Counted from the stretch's first letter, positions 17,872-26,078 are shown. The stretch: 64,000 nt of DNA from Virgibacillus proomii (GCF_900162615.1 NZ_FUFN01000010.1:2014519-2078518); one strand, 5' to 3'. Program-made: numbers and translations. The notes: generated by a model not told the origin, from the letters alone.

Positions 17872-18290
17872 TCCTGCTTTCCTTTTGTTTTTTTCTGTTT
17901 TATAATTTCACGCCACTGGAAATCGCCATCGTGCAAGCCTCGAATAAATATTTCCGAAGCAGCAATATTGGTAGCAAGCGGAATTTGGTACACATCACAT
18001 AGCCGCATCAAAGCACTAACATCCGGTTCATGTGGTTGAGCTGTTAATGGATCTCGGAAGAAAATCACCATATCCATATTATTATCAGCAATCATAGCAC
18101 CTATTTGTTGATCACCACCTAATGGGCCTGATTGAAATAAATGTATATCTAAGCCAGTTGCTTCCATGATCATACTTCCAGTCGTTCCTGTTGCATATAG
18201 CTGATGCTCTTTTAGAATGTACTGATATGCTCTTGCAAAATTAATGATTTCTTGTTTCTTTTTATCATGAGCTATTAACGCAATATTCAT
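17868..18290 (-). CDS. mgsA: methylglyoxal synthase
   Basis: This enzyme converts dihydroxyacetone phosphate to methylglyoxal and phosphate. The 140-residue protein has LIAHDKKK, TGTTGSMI, SGPLGGDQQIGAMI (with the catalytic Asp) and FFRDPLTAQPHEPDVSALMR. The C-terminus is slightly longer and basic. The ATG at 18290 follows cttggggg. It lies 15 bases after dapB and overlaps bshA by 4 bases, so dapB-mgsA-bshA-cca-birA looks like one operon. Confidence 0.94.
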   Translation of the reverse strand: MNIALIAHDKKKQEIINFARAYQYILKEHQLYATGTTGSMIMEATGLDIHLFQSGPLGGDQQIGAMIADNNMDMVIFFRDPLTAQPHEPDVSALMRLCDVYQIPLATNIAASEIFIRGLHDGDFQWREIIKQKKTKGKQE

Positions 18291-18305
18291 CGAATACCCC
18301 CAAGA

Positions 18306-19103
18306 TTATAAAATGTTTTCTAAACCGTATGTTAATCCTTTTGTTTCCATTACTTTTTCAATACTAAGTCTTATGCCAGCCATAAATGAAGTACGATTGA
18401 TAGAGTCATGCTTGATCGTCAACGTTTGTCCCGGACTGCCAAAAATAACCTCCTGATGCGCAACTAATCCAGGTAGACGAACACTATGTAATCTAATTCC
18501 ATCTAGATCAGCCCCTCTTGCACCTGGCAATGTTTCTTTTTCATCTGGATGTCCTTGCTTTTTAGGGACACGATTTTCCCTAATCAATTCTGCAGTTTTT
18601 ATAGCTGTGCCGGATGGTGCATCTAATTTGCCATCATGGTGTTTTTCAATAATATCAACATCCGCAAAGTATTTTGCTGCCATCTTAGCAAATTTCATCA
18701 TAAGTACAGCACCAACAGCAAAATTTGGTACGATCATGCACCCCATATTTTGTTGTTGAGCAAGCGTATCTAATTCCTGTAATTGAGATTCAGTAAATCC
18801 TGTAGTCCCTACAACAGGACGAATATAATGTTCTAAAGCTATTTTTGTATGGTTATATCCCGCTGAAGGAACAGATAACTCAATAAGCACATCTGCTTCT
18901 TCATGCTGTTTAAAACATTCTCGTGCATCATTATAAATCGGAACTGCTGCTTCTGTTCCCGGAAGCACTTCATTTAACGTTTTGCCATTATTTTTCCGAT
19001 CAATACAGGCAACTAATCTGAACTCAGCTTCATTCATTACCATTTTCACTGCTTCCGATCCCATATTTCCTCTTGGTCCAGCAATTACAACATTAATGGT
19101 CAT
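18306..19103 (-). CDS. dapB: 4-hydroxy-tetrahydrodipicolinate reductase DapB
   Basis: DapB reduces the DapA product with NAD(P)H in the lysine and diaminopimelate pathway, which feeds cell wall and dipicolinate. The 265-residue protein has the dinucleotide-binding start VVIAGPRGNMGSEAV and the signature EKHHDGKLDAPSGTAIKTAE (about 150-170) with catalytic His and Lys. The ATG follows gaggag. The MazG-like gene is 27 bases upstream and mgsA 15 bases downstream. Confidence 0.95.
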   Translation of the reverse strand: MTINVVIAGPRGNMGSEAVKMVMNEAEFRLVACIDRKNNGKTLNEVLPGTEAAVPIYNDARECFKQHEEADVLIELSVPSAGYNHTKIALEHYIRPVVGTTGFTESQLQELDTLAQQQNMGCMIVPNFAVGAVLMMKFAKMAAKYFADVDIIEKHHDGKLDAPSGTAIKTAELIRENRVPKKQGHPDEKETLPGARGADLDGIRLHSVRLPGLVAHQEVIFGSPGQTLTIKHDSINRTSFMAGIRLSIEKVMETKGLTYGLENIL

Positions 19104-19130
19104 ATGCTTCTTCTCCTCTTCTTATGTGGT

Positions 19131-19463
19131 TCAATCTTTTTTCGTCCAGCGATCTTTATCACGTGTTTCTATTTTCCTTATAGCTGTATGAAATGCATCG
19201 GATAAATCAATGTCTAATGAATTAGCAAAACAAGTTAAGACAAAAATGATATCGCCTAATTCTTCTTCAACCGTTTTTTCCTGTTCTGTCGGCTTTTTTG
19301 GCTTTTCTCCGTAATAATGATTCACTTCTCTTGCTAATTCACCTGTTTCTTCCGTTAAACGGGCCATTAGGCTTAAAGGAGAAAAATAACCTTCTTTAAA
19401 TTGACGGATATATCGGTCAACTCGCTCTTGAATCTCTTTCGTCGTATATAGTGGTGTCGTCAT
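19131..19463 (-). CDS. ypjD: MazG-like nucleotide pyrophosphohydrolase (YpjD)
   Basis: This is a 110-residue all-alpha NTP pyrophosphohydrolase of the MazG superfamily, probably hydrolysing nucleoside triphosphates to monophosphates (house-cleaning). The metal-binding pattern is visible as LTEETGELAREV (about 39-50) and EEELGDIIFVLTC (about 67-79). The ATG at 19463 follows aaaaggaagg; the frame is open to 19484 but without a better site. It is the first gene of the dapB operon, as in B. subtilis. Confidence 0.88.
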   Translation of the reverse strand: MTTPLYTTKEIQERVDRYIRQFKEGYFSPLSLMARLTEETGELAREVNHYYGEKPKKPTEQEKTVEEELGDIIFVLTCFANSLDIDLSDAFHTAIRKIETRDKDRWTKKD

Positions 19464-19498
19464 AAAAACCTTCCTTTTCAACAACGTTTGCTATTATC

Positions 19499-19527
19499 AT
19501 GTTAGCTAATCCGCACTGTTTTGACAA
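19499..19527 (-). promoter_or_regulatory. sigma-A promoter of ypjD-dapB-mgsA-bshA-cca-birA
   Basis: The minus strand shows TTGTCA (19522-19527), a 17-base spacer and TAACAT (19499-19504). The transcript would start near 19492, about 29 bases before the ypjD ATG. Confidence 0.6.
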
Positions 19528-19556
19528 ATTATTTCTATTGGTTTCAAACAAATTTT

Positions 19557-19667
19557 TATCCCGCATGTAAGATGCCGTAAGACTCCCACTTTAAAATCTT
19601 GAGTTGATACAAAAGGTCTAAGTGGGAGAAAACGGCACCTAAATGCCCGATTCGTTCAACTAACATT
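19557..19667 (-). repeat. family A repeat, copy 2 (3' two thirds)
   Basis: The minus-orientation copy begins tatcccgcatgtaag and has an intact third hairpin (actcccactt / aagtgggag, nested in a gccgt/acggc outer stem), then ttaggtgccg on the other strand and cgattcgttcaac. It stops before the first hairpin. It fills most of the 19464-19884 gap between divergent genes. Confidence 0.75.
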
Positions 19668-19884
19668 ATTCCGCTGTTTCTCTACTAAAAACCAAATTGT
19701 TCTTTAACGTTAGTTTGTCTATACTAAAAAAGAAGTTTTTTCTATTTTAACAGAACATTTATATCACACCACAAGAGAATATGGCATATCTTTTCAATTT
19801 AACTAGTCATTTATGAACTTATAAAATAAACTTATGTAACTTTACTTACAAATAATCGATGTTTGCACAATAGGAGGTAATCGT

Positions 19885-20757
19885 TTGTTTTTAGGATTGA
19901 AAATAAAAAATATCATATTTATTTTATTTGGTGCAGCTATTTTTTCTTTTGGTATCGTTCATTTTAACATGCAGCATAATCTGGGGGAAGGCGGATTTAC
20001 AGGTATAACACTTTTACTTTATTTCTTATGGGGATTCGATCCAGCGATCACCAATATTTTATTAAATATTCCCCTTTTTTTAGTCGGATGGAAATTTTTG
20101 GGTAAAGCAACTTTTGTTTATAGTATTATCGGTACAGGAGCAGTATCTTTATTTTTAAGTATATTTCAATACAAGCCATTTGCTATCCACCTTGAATCTG
20201 ACATGACATTAGTTGCACTATTTGCCGGAGTATTTATCGGTGTCGGCTTAGGAATTATTTTTCGGTATGGTGGAACAACGGGTGGTGTTGATATTATCGC
20301 AAGGCTTGTTAATAAATATGTCGGTTGGAGTATGGGAAAAACAATGTTTCTCTTCGACTTTATCGTCATTACGACTTCTGTATTTGCTATCTTAGATTTA
20401 AAACAAGGGATGTATACGTTAGTGGCTGTATATCTTGGAGCTAGAGTAATTGATTTTATTCAGGAGGGTGTCTATTCAGCAAAAGGAGCGATGATTATCT
20501 CTAATTACAGTGAACAAATTGCCGAAAAAATCCTAACAGACATGGATCGAGGTGTTACTGTATTAGAAGGGCGAGGGAGTTATTCGGGTCATAAGCGAGC
20601 TGTTTTGTATTGTGTTGTTGCAAGAAACGAAATTGTTCGTCTTAAAAATGTAATACACCAAATTGATCCACATGCATTTGTAGCGATTAGTACTGTTCAC
20701 GATGTAGCTGGTGAAGGATTTACACTAGATGAAAACAAAAATCCAATACAAAACTAA
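19885..20757 (+). CDS. ypjC: YitT-family membrane protein (YpjC)
   Basis: This is a 290-residue membrane protein. Five or six hydrophobic segments fill residues 1-190 (NIIFILFGAAIFSFGIVHF, then GEGGFTGITLLLYFLWG), with the glycine-rich FRYGGTTGGVDIIARLV typical of YitT proteins. A cytoplasmic DUF2179 domain follows (about 215-275, DMDRGVTVLEGRGSYSG). The function is unknown; some family members are linked to germination or transport. The start is a TTG at 19885 behind taggaggt. B. subtilis has ypjC next to ypjD. Here it is flanked by repeats on both sides. Confidence 0.85.
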   Translation: MFLGLKIKNIIFILFGAAIFSFGIVHFNMQHNLGEGGFTGITLLLYFLWGFDPAITNILLNIPLFLVGWKFLGKATFVYSIIGTGAVSLFLSIFQYKPFAIHLESDMTLVALFAGVFIGVGLGIIFRYGGTTGGVDIIARLVNKYVGWSMGKTMFLFDFIVITTSVFAILDLKQGMYTLVAVYLGARVIDFIQEGVYSAKGAMIISNYSEQIAEKILTDMDRGVTVLEGRGSYSGHKRAVLYCVVARNEIVRLKNVIHQIDPHAFVAISTVHDVAGEGFTLDENKNPIQN

Positions 20758-20789
20758 CGAGAAAGTAGTAACTACTTACACCAGTCGTT

Positions 20790-20867
20790 AGAAAAACTTG
20801 GCTTGTCGTCAAGTCTTTATGGAGAATTCTTATACGATCAAGCCTAAAGTTTTATATTTTCCTATAG
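20790..20867 (+). repeat. family C repeat, copy 3 (uninterrupted)
   Basis: The core gaaaaacttggcttgtc, hairpin cttggcttgtcgtcaag, then tcttatacgatcaagcc and tcctatag match the two halves that flank the family A insertion at 28206-28388. Confidence 0.7.
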
Positions 20868-20935
20868 ACAAAGCCCTAATAATGATGCTTCTTGGTGGGA
20901 TCAAAACAACATTTTTAAGTGATGTTTAAGGATGC

Positions 20936-21112
20936 TGAGCTAGAAGCCTTGTTTAGGGACGTACAAACGGAAGAACCTTAAGTCAACATCAGGAGAGCCG
21001 ACGTTGACTTATCGTAGGAAGAAGAGCGAAGTTTGCTACAACTTTAGCGCTTAAGCTAGATGATACTAATTTTCAAAAAAATCACCTACAAGCTAGAAAT
21101 GGAAATAATTCT
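20936..21112 (+). repeat. family B repeat, copy 2
   Basis: It contains gctgagctagaagcc, ttgacttatcgtaggaag, gcgaagtttgct, agcgcttaagctagatga and ttttcaaaaaaatc, in the order of the 36072-36328 copy but more diverged. Confidence 0.6.
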
Positions 21113-21161
21113 TGGAAACTAAAAAAGAGATGGCACTATTGACCATCCCTTTTCATCGTAT

Positions 21162-21310
21162 TTATCCCGCATGTAAGGTGCCGTAAGACTCCACATCAAG
21201 AGTCTTTAGTTGATATAAAAGGATCTAGTGGGAAAAAACGGCACCTAAATGCCCGATTCGTTCAACTAACATTCCGTATAAAAAGCATTCCACGGAATGA
21301 AGTTTCACTT
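21162..21310 (-). repeat. family A repeat, copy 3
   Basis: A nearly full minus-orientation copy runs from tatcccgcatgtaagg to gaagtttcact. Read on the minus strand, its first stem is cattccgt / acggaatg instead of the usual cattcagt / actgaatg, so both arms changed together. Confidence 0.8.
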
Positions 21311-21413
21311 ATCCCGCATGTAAGGTGCCGTAAGACTCCACATCAAGAGTCTTTAGTTGATATAAAAGGGTCTAAGTGGAAGAAAACTCCTACTGAATAA
21401 AGTTTCTCTTTAT
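21311..21413 (-). repeat. family A repeat, copy 4 (internally deleted)
   Basis: A tandem second minus-orientation copy starts atcccgcatgtaagg. It jumps from aagtggaagaaaa directly to ctcctactgaat, losing the middle hairpins. Its outer end (tctctttatt) includes the stop codon of the zinc peptidase gene at 21410. Confidence 0.75.
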
Positions 21414-22102
21414 TCATTGCTGGAAACGTACATCAGGATAAATCGGACAAGCTCTGCTACAGCTACAAGTGCCGCTGCAACATAGGTTAATGCAGCTGCA
21501 TTCAGCACTTTTCTCGTAGCTCGTTCTTCGTTATTACGAATAACTCCAGATGAGACGAGCTGAGCCATTGCACGGTTTGATGCGTCAAACTCGACCGGCA
21601 AAGTTACTAGCTGGAATAACACAGCTAGGGCAAAGAAAATTATTCCCAATAAGAATAATCCTGACATGCCGAGGAAAAGTCCAGCTAGAATTAAAAAGAA
21701 CGACATATTCGAACCAAAGTTTGCTACAGGAACGAGTGCGCTTCTAAATCGTAAAAACGCATAGTCCTCTGCATCCTGAATAGCATGTCCAACTTCATGT
21801 GCCGCAACGGCAGAAGCGGCCATGGAATGTCCGTGATAGTTATCTGTTGAAAGACGAACTACTTTTTTTCTAGGGTCATAATGATCCGAAAGCATCCCTC
21901 TGGTTTCTTCGATAGTAACATCATATAGCCCGTTTTCATCAAGAATTTTCCGTGCAACTTGTGCACCGGTCATATACGAGGAAGTAGGCTGCTTCGAATA
22001 TTTTTTGTATGTGCTCTTCACCTTCGATTGTGCCCAAAGTGGGATTATCATCAATAAGGCAATGTAGATTAGGTAACCTCCTAAACCACCAAACATATGC
22101 AT
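21410..22102 (-). CDS. YugP-like membrane zinc metallopeptidase
   Basis: This is a 230-residue membrane protein with the zinc peptidase motif HEVGHAIQ (about residue 97) and preceding DHYDPRKKVVRLSTDNYHG. A membrane segment lies at the N-terminus, two between about 125 and 170 (FFLILAGLFLGMSGLFLLGIIFF), and a final one near 205-225. It closely resembles B. subtilis YugP, for which no substrate is known to me. ATG codons at 22102 and 22096 are both possible after aaggaggg; the second is better spaced. The stop codon lies in the edge of a family A repeat. Confidence 0.85.
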   Translation of the reverse strand: MHMFGGLGGYLIYIALLMIIPLWAQSKVKSTYKKYSKQPTSSYMTGAQVARKILDENGLYDVTIEETRGMLSDHYDPRKKVVRLSTDNYHGHSMAASAVAAHEVGHAIQDAEDYAFLRFRSALVPVANFGSNMSFFLILAGLFLGMSGLFLLGIIFFALAVLFQLVTLPVEFDASNRAMAQLVSSGVIRNNEERATRKVLNAAALTYVAAALVAVAELVRFILMYVSSNE

Positions 22103-22141
22103 CCCTCCTTATTAAGGTCAATTTTAGTCAAAAATCAGCTG

Positions 22142-22408
22142 TTAGTCAACTGTTTTATCTTGCTTATTTCTTTTTTCCGCTTCGCCTTTATATTTTCTCC
22201 AACTAACATAAGTTAATGTAATTCCAATGCATCCTCCTACAATAATAACAATCCAAATAAGAGGAATAATCCCTCCATTTTGTTCCCTCGCAGTAGTTGT
22301 CTTAAGAAGTGTGCTCGCTTGCATGTTTGACATAAGAAATCCATCACTGATTATAATCCCTATGATTATCAGGCAAGTTGTGGTAATACATAACATAAGT
22401 TTTTTCAT
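22142..22408 (-). CDS. ypjB: shortened YpjB-like protein
   Basis: This 88-residue protein has a signal peptide-like N-terminus (MKKLMLCITTTCLIIIGIII), about 25 polar residues, then a membrane helix (IPLIWIVIIVGGCIGITLTY) ending in SWRKYKGEAEK. B. subtilis YpjB, a sporulation protein of about 260 residues, ends in a similar membrane helix plus WRKYK tail and sits in the same place (ypjC-ypjB-ypjA-qcrC). I infer that the central domain is lost. The start has a strong ribosome binding site (ggggaggt), so the short form may still be made. Assignment rests on position and tail only. Confidence 0.5.
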   Translation of the reverse strand: MKKLMLCITTTCLIIIGIIISDGFLMSNMQASTLLKTTTAREQNGGIIPLIWIVIIVGGCIGITLTYVSWRKYKGEAEKRNKQDKTVD

Positions 22409-22474
22409 AGAGACCTCCCCATCTTTAACTTCTTATACTAATGTATGAATGGGAGGAATATTATATAACAGCGA

Positions 22475-23062
22475 TTATCTAGGTAGCGTATGATGTTTTT
22501 TATTTCCAACCGTTAAGAAATAAGCCAAGGCAATGGATATGATACTTAGCCAAAACGTAAAATAGCCTATCTCATTCATATAAGTTATCAGTGATGAATA
22601 GACCGGCATTTGCTCAAACACATAATCAATCACATCATTATGTAATGTCCAAATCGAAGCTACTACAATATGACGTAATTTCAACTGATAGAATGGTGCA
22701 TATAAGAGGCCTTGAATAGCCATTGCTCCATGAGAAGCCATTAACATATATCCTTGCCAACTTAAAGTTCCATCCAAAAATAGTGTGAGGAGATTCATCA
22801 TCACAGCCCAGATCCCGTATTTAAACAAGGTGATCATTGCTAATGCTTCAATATAAGGTACATGTTTACCAAAGATAAAAAATAACAAGAAAACAGTAAA
22901 AAACAAACTTGCTGTCGGACTGTCCGGTACAAAAATGAAAAATAAGGGTTCGGTATTCGAAAGTTGGCTTTCATACCACATATATCCATAAATGGTTCCA
23001 CTTAAATTGATAAAAAATAATATGATTAGCAATCGTTTATCAAGTAATATGTATTTATTCAA
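22475..23062 (-). CDS. ypjA: YpjA-like DUF1405 membrane protein
   Basis: This is a 195-residue membrane protein with about six hydrophobic segments, starting LLIILFFINLSGTIYGYMWY and ending FWLSIISIALAYFLTVG. It includes FVPDSPTASLFFTVF and SHGAMAIQGLLYAPFY, typical of DUF1405. The function is unknown. The start is a TTG at 23062 behind agaggg. It lies downstream of qcrC, as ypjA does in B. subtilis, with a terminator between them. Confidence 0.83.
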   Translation of the reverse strand: MNKYILLDKRLLIILFFINLSGTIYGYMWYESQLSNTEPLFFIFVPDSPTASLFFTVFLLFFIFGKHVPYIEALAMITLFKYGIWAVMMNLLTLFLDGTLSWQGYMLMASHGAMAIQGLLYAPFYQLKLRHIVVASIWTLHNDVIDYVFEQMPVYSSLITYMNEIGYFTFWLSIISIALAYFLTVGNKKHHTLPR

Positions 23063-23196
23063 AAATATCCCTCTTTTCTACGGTCGAGGTTAGGGTAAAG
23101 ATAAAGAAAACGTTAGACTAATTCCCATTAAATACAAGCAACTTGTTATAATTAAAAGTACTCTATCCCAGCTATCTTATTCTTTCTTAATGGATG

Positions 23197-23232
23197 AAAA
23201 AGGCACCTTTACCAGCAATGTGATAAAGGTGC
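23197..23232 (-). terminator. terminator of qcrABC
   Basis: The minus strand reads gcaccttta / taaaggtgc (9 bases, 12-base loop), then ctttttc, starting 11 bases after the qcrC stop. Confidence 0.85.
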
Positions 23233-23242
23233 TTGTTATTGC

Positions 23243-24016
23243 TTATTTTTGTGACTCATTAACGGATACGATAAAATCTACTAATTGCTTAAGCTCTTCT
23301 TCTGTTCCTTTAAATTGCTCCGGCGGCATCGAACCAATACCTTCAACAGCAATTTTCGCAATTTCTTCAGCAGATTTATCCGTTCCAACTAACGGTGGGC
23401 CAGCCGCACCACCTTGCAGCATTTCCCCATGACAAGATAAGCAACTATTTTCATAAATCGCATAGCCCGGATCTTCAGTATCAACTTCTTGTCCCGGAGG
23501 AATCGGTTTATTTGCTTCCGCACGGGCCTCCCAATCAACTTTGGCAGCAGACTCATACGTAAGCCATATAACCGATGCTAATGCAAGAACCATCATGCCA
23601 ACAGCTATTGGTCGTTGATGTGGTCTTCTTCCAGGTCCATTATCCAAAAATGGTGCGAGTAATAATGCACCAAATGCAATCCCCGGCAAGACAAGAATAC
23701 CCAATAGAATAAAATCTTGACTTGCAAATTCATATTTCAACAATTCATACAAAAACAAGAAGTACCAGTCTGGCAATGGTATATATCCTGAACTAGTTGG
23801 ATCAGCCATTCCTTCTAAAGGAGAAGGATGAGCTAAAGTTAAGGATAAAAAGCCAACTAAAAAAACGGCACCTACCAACCATTCTTTTAATAAAAAGTTG
23901 GGCCAGAAAGCTTCTGTTCTCCCAGGATATTCTGAATAATCTTTTGGCAGATTCGATTTCTTCTCTAAAGGAATTCGCGAATCGCCGACAAATTTCATAC
24001 CTTTACCCCTATGCAT
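23243..24016 (-). CDS. qcrC: menaquinol-cytochrome c reductase, cytochrome b/c subunit QcrC
   Basis: This is the third subunit of the bc complex that oxidises menaquinol. The 257-residue protein joins the C-terminal part of cytochrome b (helices at about 48-65, 105-125 and 135-155; PDWYFLFLYELLKY is the Qo PDWYF motif) to a cytochrome c domain (about 175-257) with the heme c site CLSCH and a candidate axial Met in GSMPPEQF. This fusion is normal for Bacillus. The ATG follows aaggagggg. It is co-transcribed with qcrB (15-base gap). Confidence 0.95.
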   Translation of the reverse strand: MHRGKGMKFVGDSRIPLEKKSNLPKDYSEYPGRTEAFWPNFLLKEWLVGAVFLVGFLSLTLAHPSPLEGMADPTSSGYIPLPDWYFLFLYELLKYEFASQDFILLGILVLPGIAFGALLLAPFLDNGPGRRPHQRPIAVGMMVLALASVIWLTYESAAKVDWEARAEANKPIPPGQEVDTEDPGYAIYENSCLSCHGEMLQGGAAGPPLVGTDKSAEEIAKIAVEGIGSMPPEQFKGTEEELKQLVDFIVSVNESQK

Positions 24017-24031
24017 GCTTTCCCCTCCTTT

Positions 24032-24706
24032 TTATAATGGTCCTGATATACCTTGTCTACGAATTAAAATAAAGTGTACAGCTAATAAAGCAAATAATGC
24101 AGCTGGTAAGAAAAATACATGGATCGCAAAGAAGCGAGTGAGTGTCTGAGCCCCTACGATATTCGCATCTCCAGCTAACAGCGTTTTCAATTCTTCACCT
24201 ATAAATGGAACTTGTTGGGCAATTTCTAGCCCGACCTGAGTCGCAAAATAGGCTTTGTTATCCCATGGTAATAGATAGCCTGTAAACCCTAGGCCAAGCA
24301 TGATAAAGAAGATTAGCACACCAACAATCCAATTTAATTCACGCGGTTTTTTATATGCTCCTTGGAAAAACACACGCAGTGTATGTAATAATAGCATTAC
24401 GATTACAACACTGGCACCCCAATGGTGCATACCACGAACAATTTGTCCATGTGCAACCTCGGTTTGTAAGTAATAGACCGATTTCCAAGCATTTTCTATA
24501 TCCGGTACATAATACATGGTTAAAAACATACCAGATAGGATTTGAATAACAACAACAAAGAATGTTAACCCGCCAAAACAATAGACAAATGCAGAAAAAT
24601 GGTGAGCTGGATTAACATGCTCTGGTACTTCATGATCCGCAATATCCCGCCAGATTGGCGTAATATCTGCGCGCTCATCAATCCAATCGTAAATTTTTTG
24701 TAGCAT
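24032..24706 (-). CDS. qcrB: menaquinol-cytochrome c reductase, cytochrome b6 subunit QcrB
   Basis: This is the membrane cytochrome b of the menaquinol-cytochrome c reductase. The 224-residue protein is b6-type with four membrane helices. The paired heme-ligand histidines appear as HGQIVRGMHHWGAS plus LLLHTLRVFF in the second helix and FFAIHVFFLPA plus LLAVHFILIRRQG in the fourth. The C-terminus IRRQGISGPL is typical. The ATG at 24706 lies 6 bases after the qcrA stop and follows gaggggg. qcrA-qcrB-qcrC form one operon. Confidence 0.95.
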   Translation of the reverse strand: MLQKIYDWIDERADITPIWRDIADHEVPEHVNPAHHFSAFVYCFGGLTFFVVVIQILSGMFLTMYYVPDIENAWKSVYYLQTEVAHGQIVRGMHHWGASVVIVMLLLHTLRVFFQGAYKKPRELNWIVGVLIFFIMLGLGFTGYLLPWDNKAYFATQVGLEIAQQVPFIGEELKTLLAGDANIVGAQTLTRFFAIHVFFLPAALFALLAVHFILIRRQGISGPL

Positions 24707-24712
24707 AAGTTA

Positions 24713-25225
24713 TTACGCCCCCTCTCTAGGTACCGGGTCACCTAAATATAACATGCCATCCTTTACTTCATACTCATAAACATCCAATGGCTTTAAAGGC
24801 GGTGTACCTGGTACGTTTGTTCCATCCTTATAGTATCGACCATCATGACATGGGCAGAAAAATTGATCAGGATGTTCGTCACTTCCTCCCCAGTTAACGA
24901 CACAACCCAAGTGCTTACATACCGGTGAAAAGGCTTGAATCTCACCCTTGTCGTCTTTAAATACAAAGGCTGATCGACTTACTTCAGATTCATACCAGCC
25001 ATCAATTTGTTTGACCTTCCAGTCGATTTTCTTAGGCTCTGTTGTAATATCATCAACAGCTAAATCGACACTCACCATATCACCGCGCCCCGATTCTTTT
25101 AACACTGGGTCAATTGCCATTCGCAACATCGGTGCCAGCATTCCTGCTGCCATAAATCCACCGACCCCGGTTAGCGTATAGTTTAAAAATTGCCTGCGGG
25201 ATACCTGCTGCTTTTTTTTGCTCAT
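24713..25225 (-). CDS. qcrA: menaquinol-cytochrome c reductase, Rieske subunit QcrA
   Basis: This is the Rieske [2Fe-2S] protein of the complex. The 170-residue protein has a twin-arginine-like start (SRRQFLNYTLTGVGGFMAAG), which fits Tat export with the helix kept as anchor. The cluster motifs are CKHLGC and CPCHDG (about 115-140). I choose ATG 25225, preceded by agagggggga; the frame is open to 25261 but that part looks non-coding. It is the first gene of qcrABC, with a clear promoter at 25294-25322. Confidence 0.95.
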   Translation of the reverse strand: MSKKKQQVSRRQFLNYTLTGVGGFMAAGMLAPMLRMAIDPVLKESGRGDMVSVDLAVDDITTEPKKIDWKVKQIDGWYESEVSRSAFVFKDDKGEIQAFSPVCKHLGCVVNWGGSDEHPDQFFCPCHDGRYYKDGTNVPGTPPLKPLDVYEYEVKDGMLYLGDPVPREGA

Positions 25226-25293
25226 GATTTTCCCCCCTCTTCTTACAATAATCACGGACAATATTGTTACATCAGATTACTAGGACATAACCA

Positions 25294-25322
25294 TGATAGC
25301 GTAAACTGTTTGTCTGGTCAAT
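25294..25322 (-). promoter_or_regulatory. sigma-A promoter of qcrABC
   Basis: The minus strand has TTGACC (25317-25322), a 17-base spacer and TATCAT (25294-25299). The leader would be about 60 bases. Confidence 0.72.
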
Positions 25323-25360
25323 CATATTCCCCCTTGAAAAGAAAAAGTTTTCATTATTTT

Positions 25361-25819
25361 TCACCAATAAGATTGGATGAGTTCACTTAGTTGCTCTACC
25401 TGATCACGAATGAAGCGATGCATTTCAGCTGATTTTAAATCTCCTGACTTCATTCCGGAAAGCCATATTAATGTTCCAGCAAATGCTAGTTCATGTTTTT
25501 TCCAAGCTGGATCTAACGTTAAGATAAACACATGTTTAAACGGTTGTTGCTTGACTTCTTCTATCCATGCATTTATTCGAGAAAGCTCCTCTGACCTATC
25601 GGCTGTCTTTATATAATAATAAATAGGTGCTAGCAAAATCCGTCCCGTTAATTCTTTTTCCAATTCATTTGCTAACAAATTGGTCCATTCACTTTGAAAA
25701 GCATTTACTTCCATATTTGCATCATTGTCCATTTGATAAGGTACCAAAGGAATCAAAACTGAATCAATATATTCTTTTGCTTCTATGTATTGAATTACGT
25801 CCGATTTCTCCCATTTCAT
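25361..25819 (-). CDS. ypiF: YpiF-like DUF2487 protein
   Basis: This is a 152-residue soluble protein with the DUF2487 pattern: N-terminal MKWEKSDVIQYIEAKEYIDSVLIPL (quoted here only as a region, residues 1-25), then ILLAPIYYYI, FILTLDPAWK and IWLSGMKSGDLKS. B. subtilis YpiF lies in the same place between qcrA and ypiB. The function is unknown. The ATG at 25819 follows aaaggttgg. A strong terminator separates it from ypiB upstream, so it probably has its own promoter. Confidence 0.82.
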   Translation of the reverse strand: MKWEKSDVIQYIEAKEYIDSVLIPLVPYQMDNDANMEVNAFQSEWTNLLANELEKELTGRILLAPIYYYIKTADRSEELSRINAWIEEVKQQPFKHVFILTLDPAWKKHELAFAGTLIWLSGMKSGDLKSAEMHRFIRDQVEQLSELIQSYW

Positions 25820-26028
25820 ATAGTAAGTCCAACCTTTCGCTTGTCATCTTATGTTATATTTCTGTATTTTTTAAAAAGTCCGGTAAACATGCGGTTATAT
25901 GCATTGCTGACTTGTGGTAGCGTTTTATATTCAATTGATACACTCCACTACTCGAAACTACATCGCCTCAATTCTCTTAACCTCTTATTTTTGACCATGC
26001 ACGTTAATTAAATCTTATCTATCCAGAC
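25820..26028. other. intergenic stretch between ypiB and ypiF
   Basis: There is no gene here. Bases 25930-25990 (gatacactccactactcg, then ctacatcgcctcaattc) resemble part of 59290-59345, suggesting a decayed repeat. Confidence 0.3.
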
Positions 26029-26078
26029 AAAAAAAATCAACCTATTGCTTTTGCAATTTTGGTTGCATTGAATAGGTT
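26029..26078 (-). terminator. terminator overlapping the 3' end of ypiB
   Basis: The minus strand reads aacctatt / aataggtt around a long partly paired loop, then gattttttttg. The stem includes the last codons and the stop of ypiB (26042). Confidence 0.7.
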
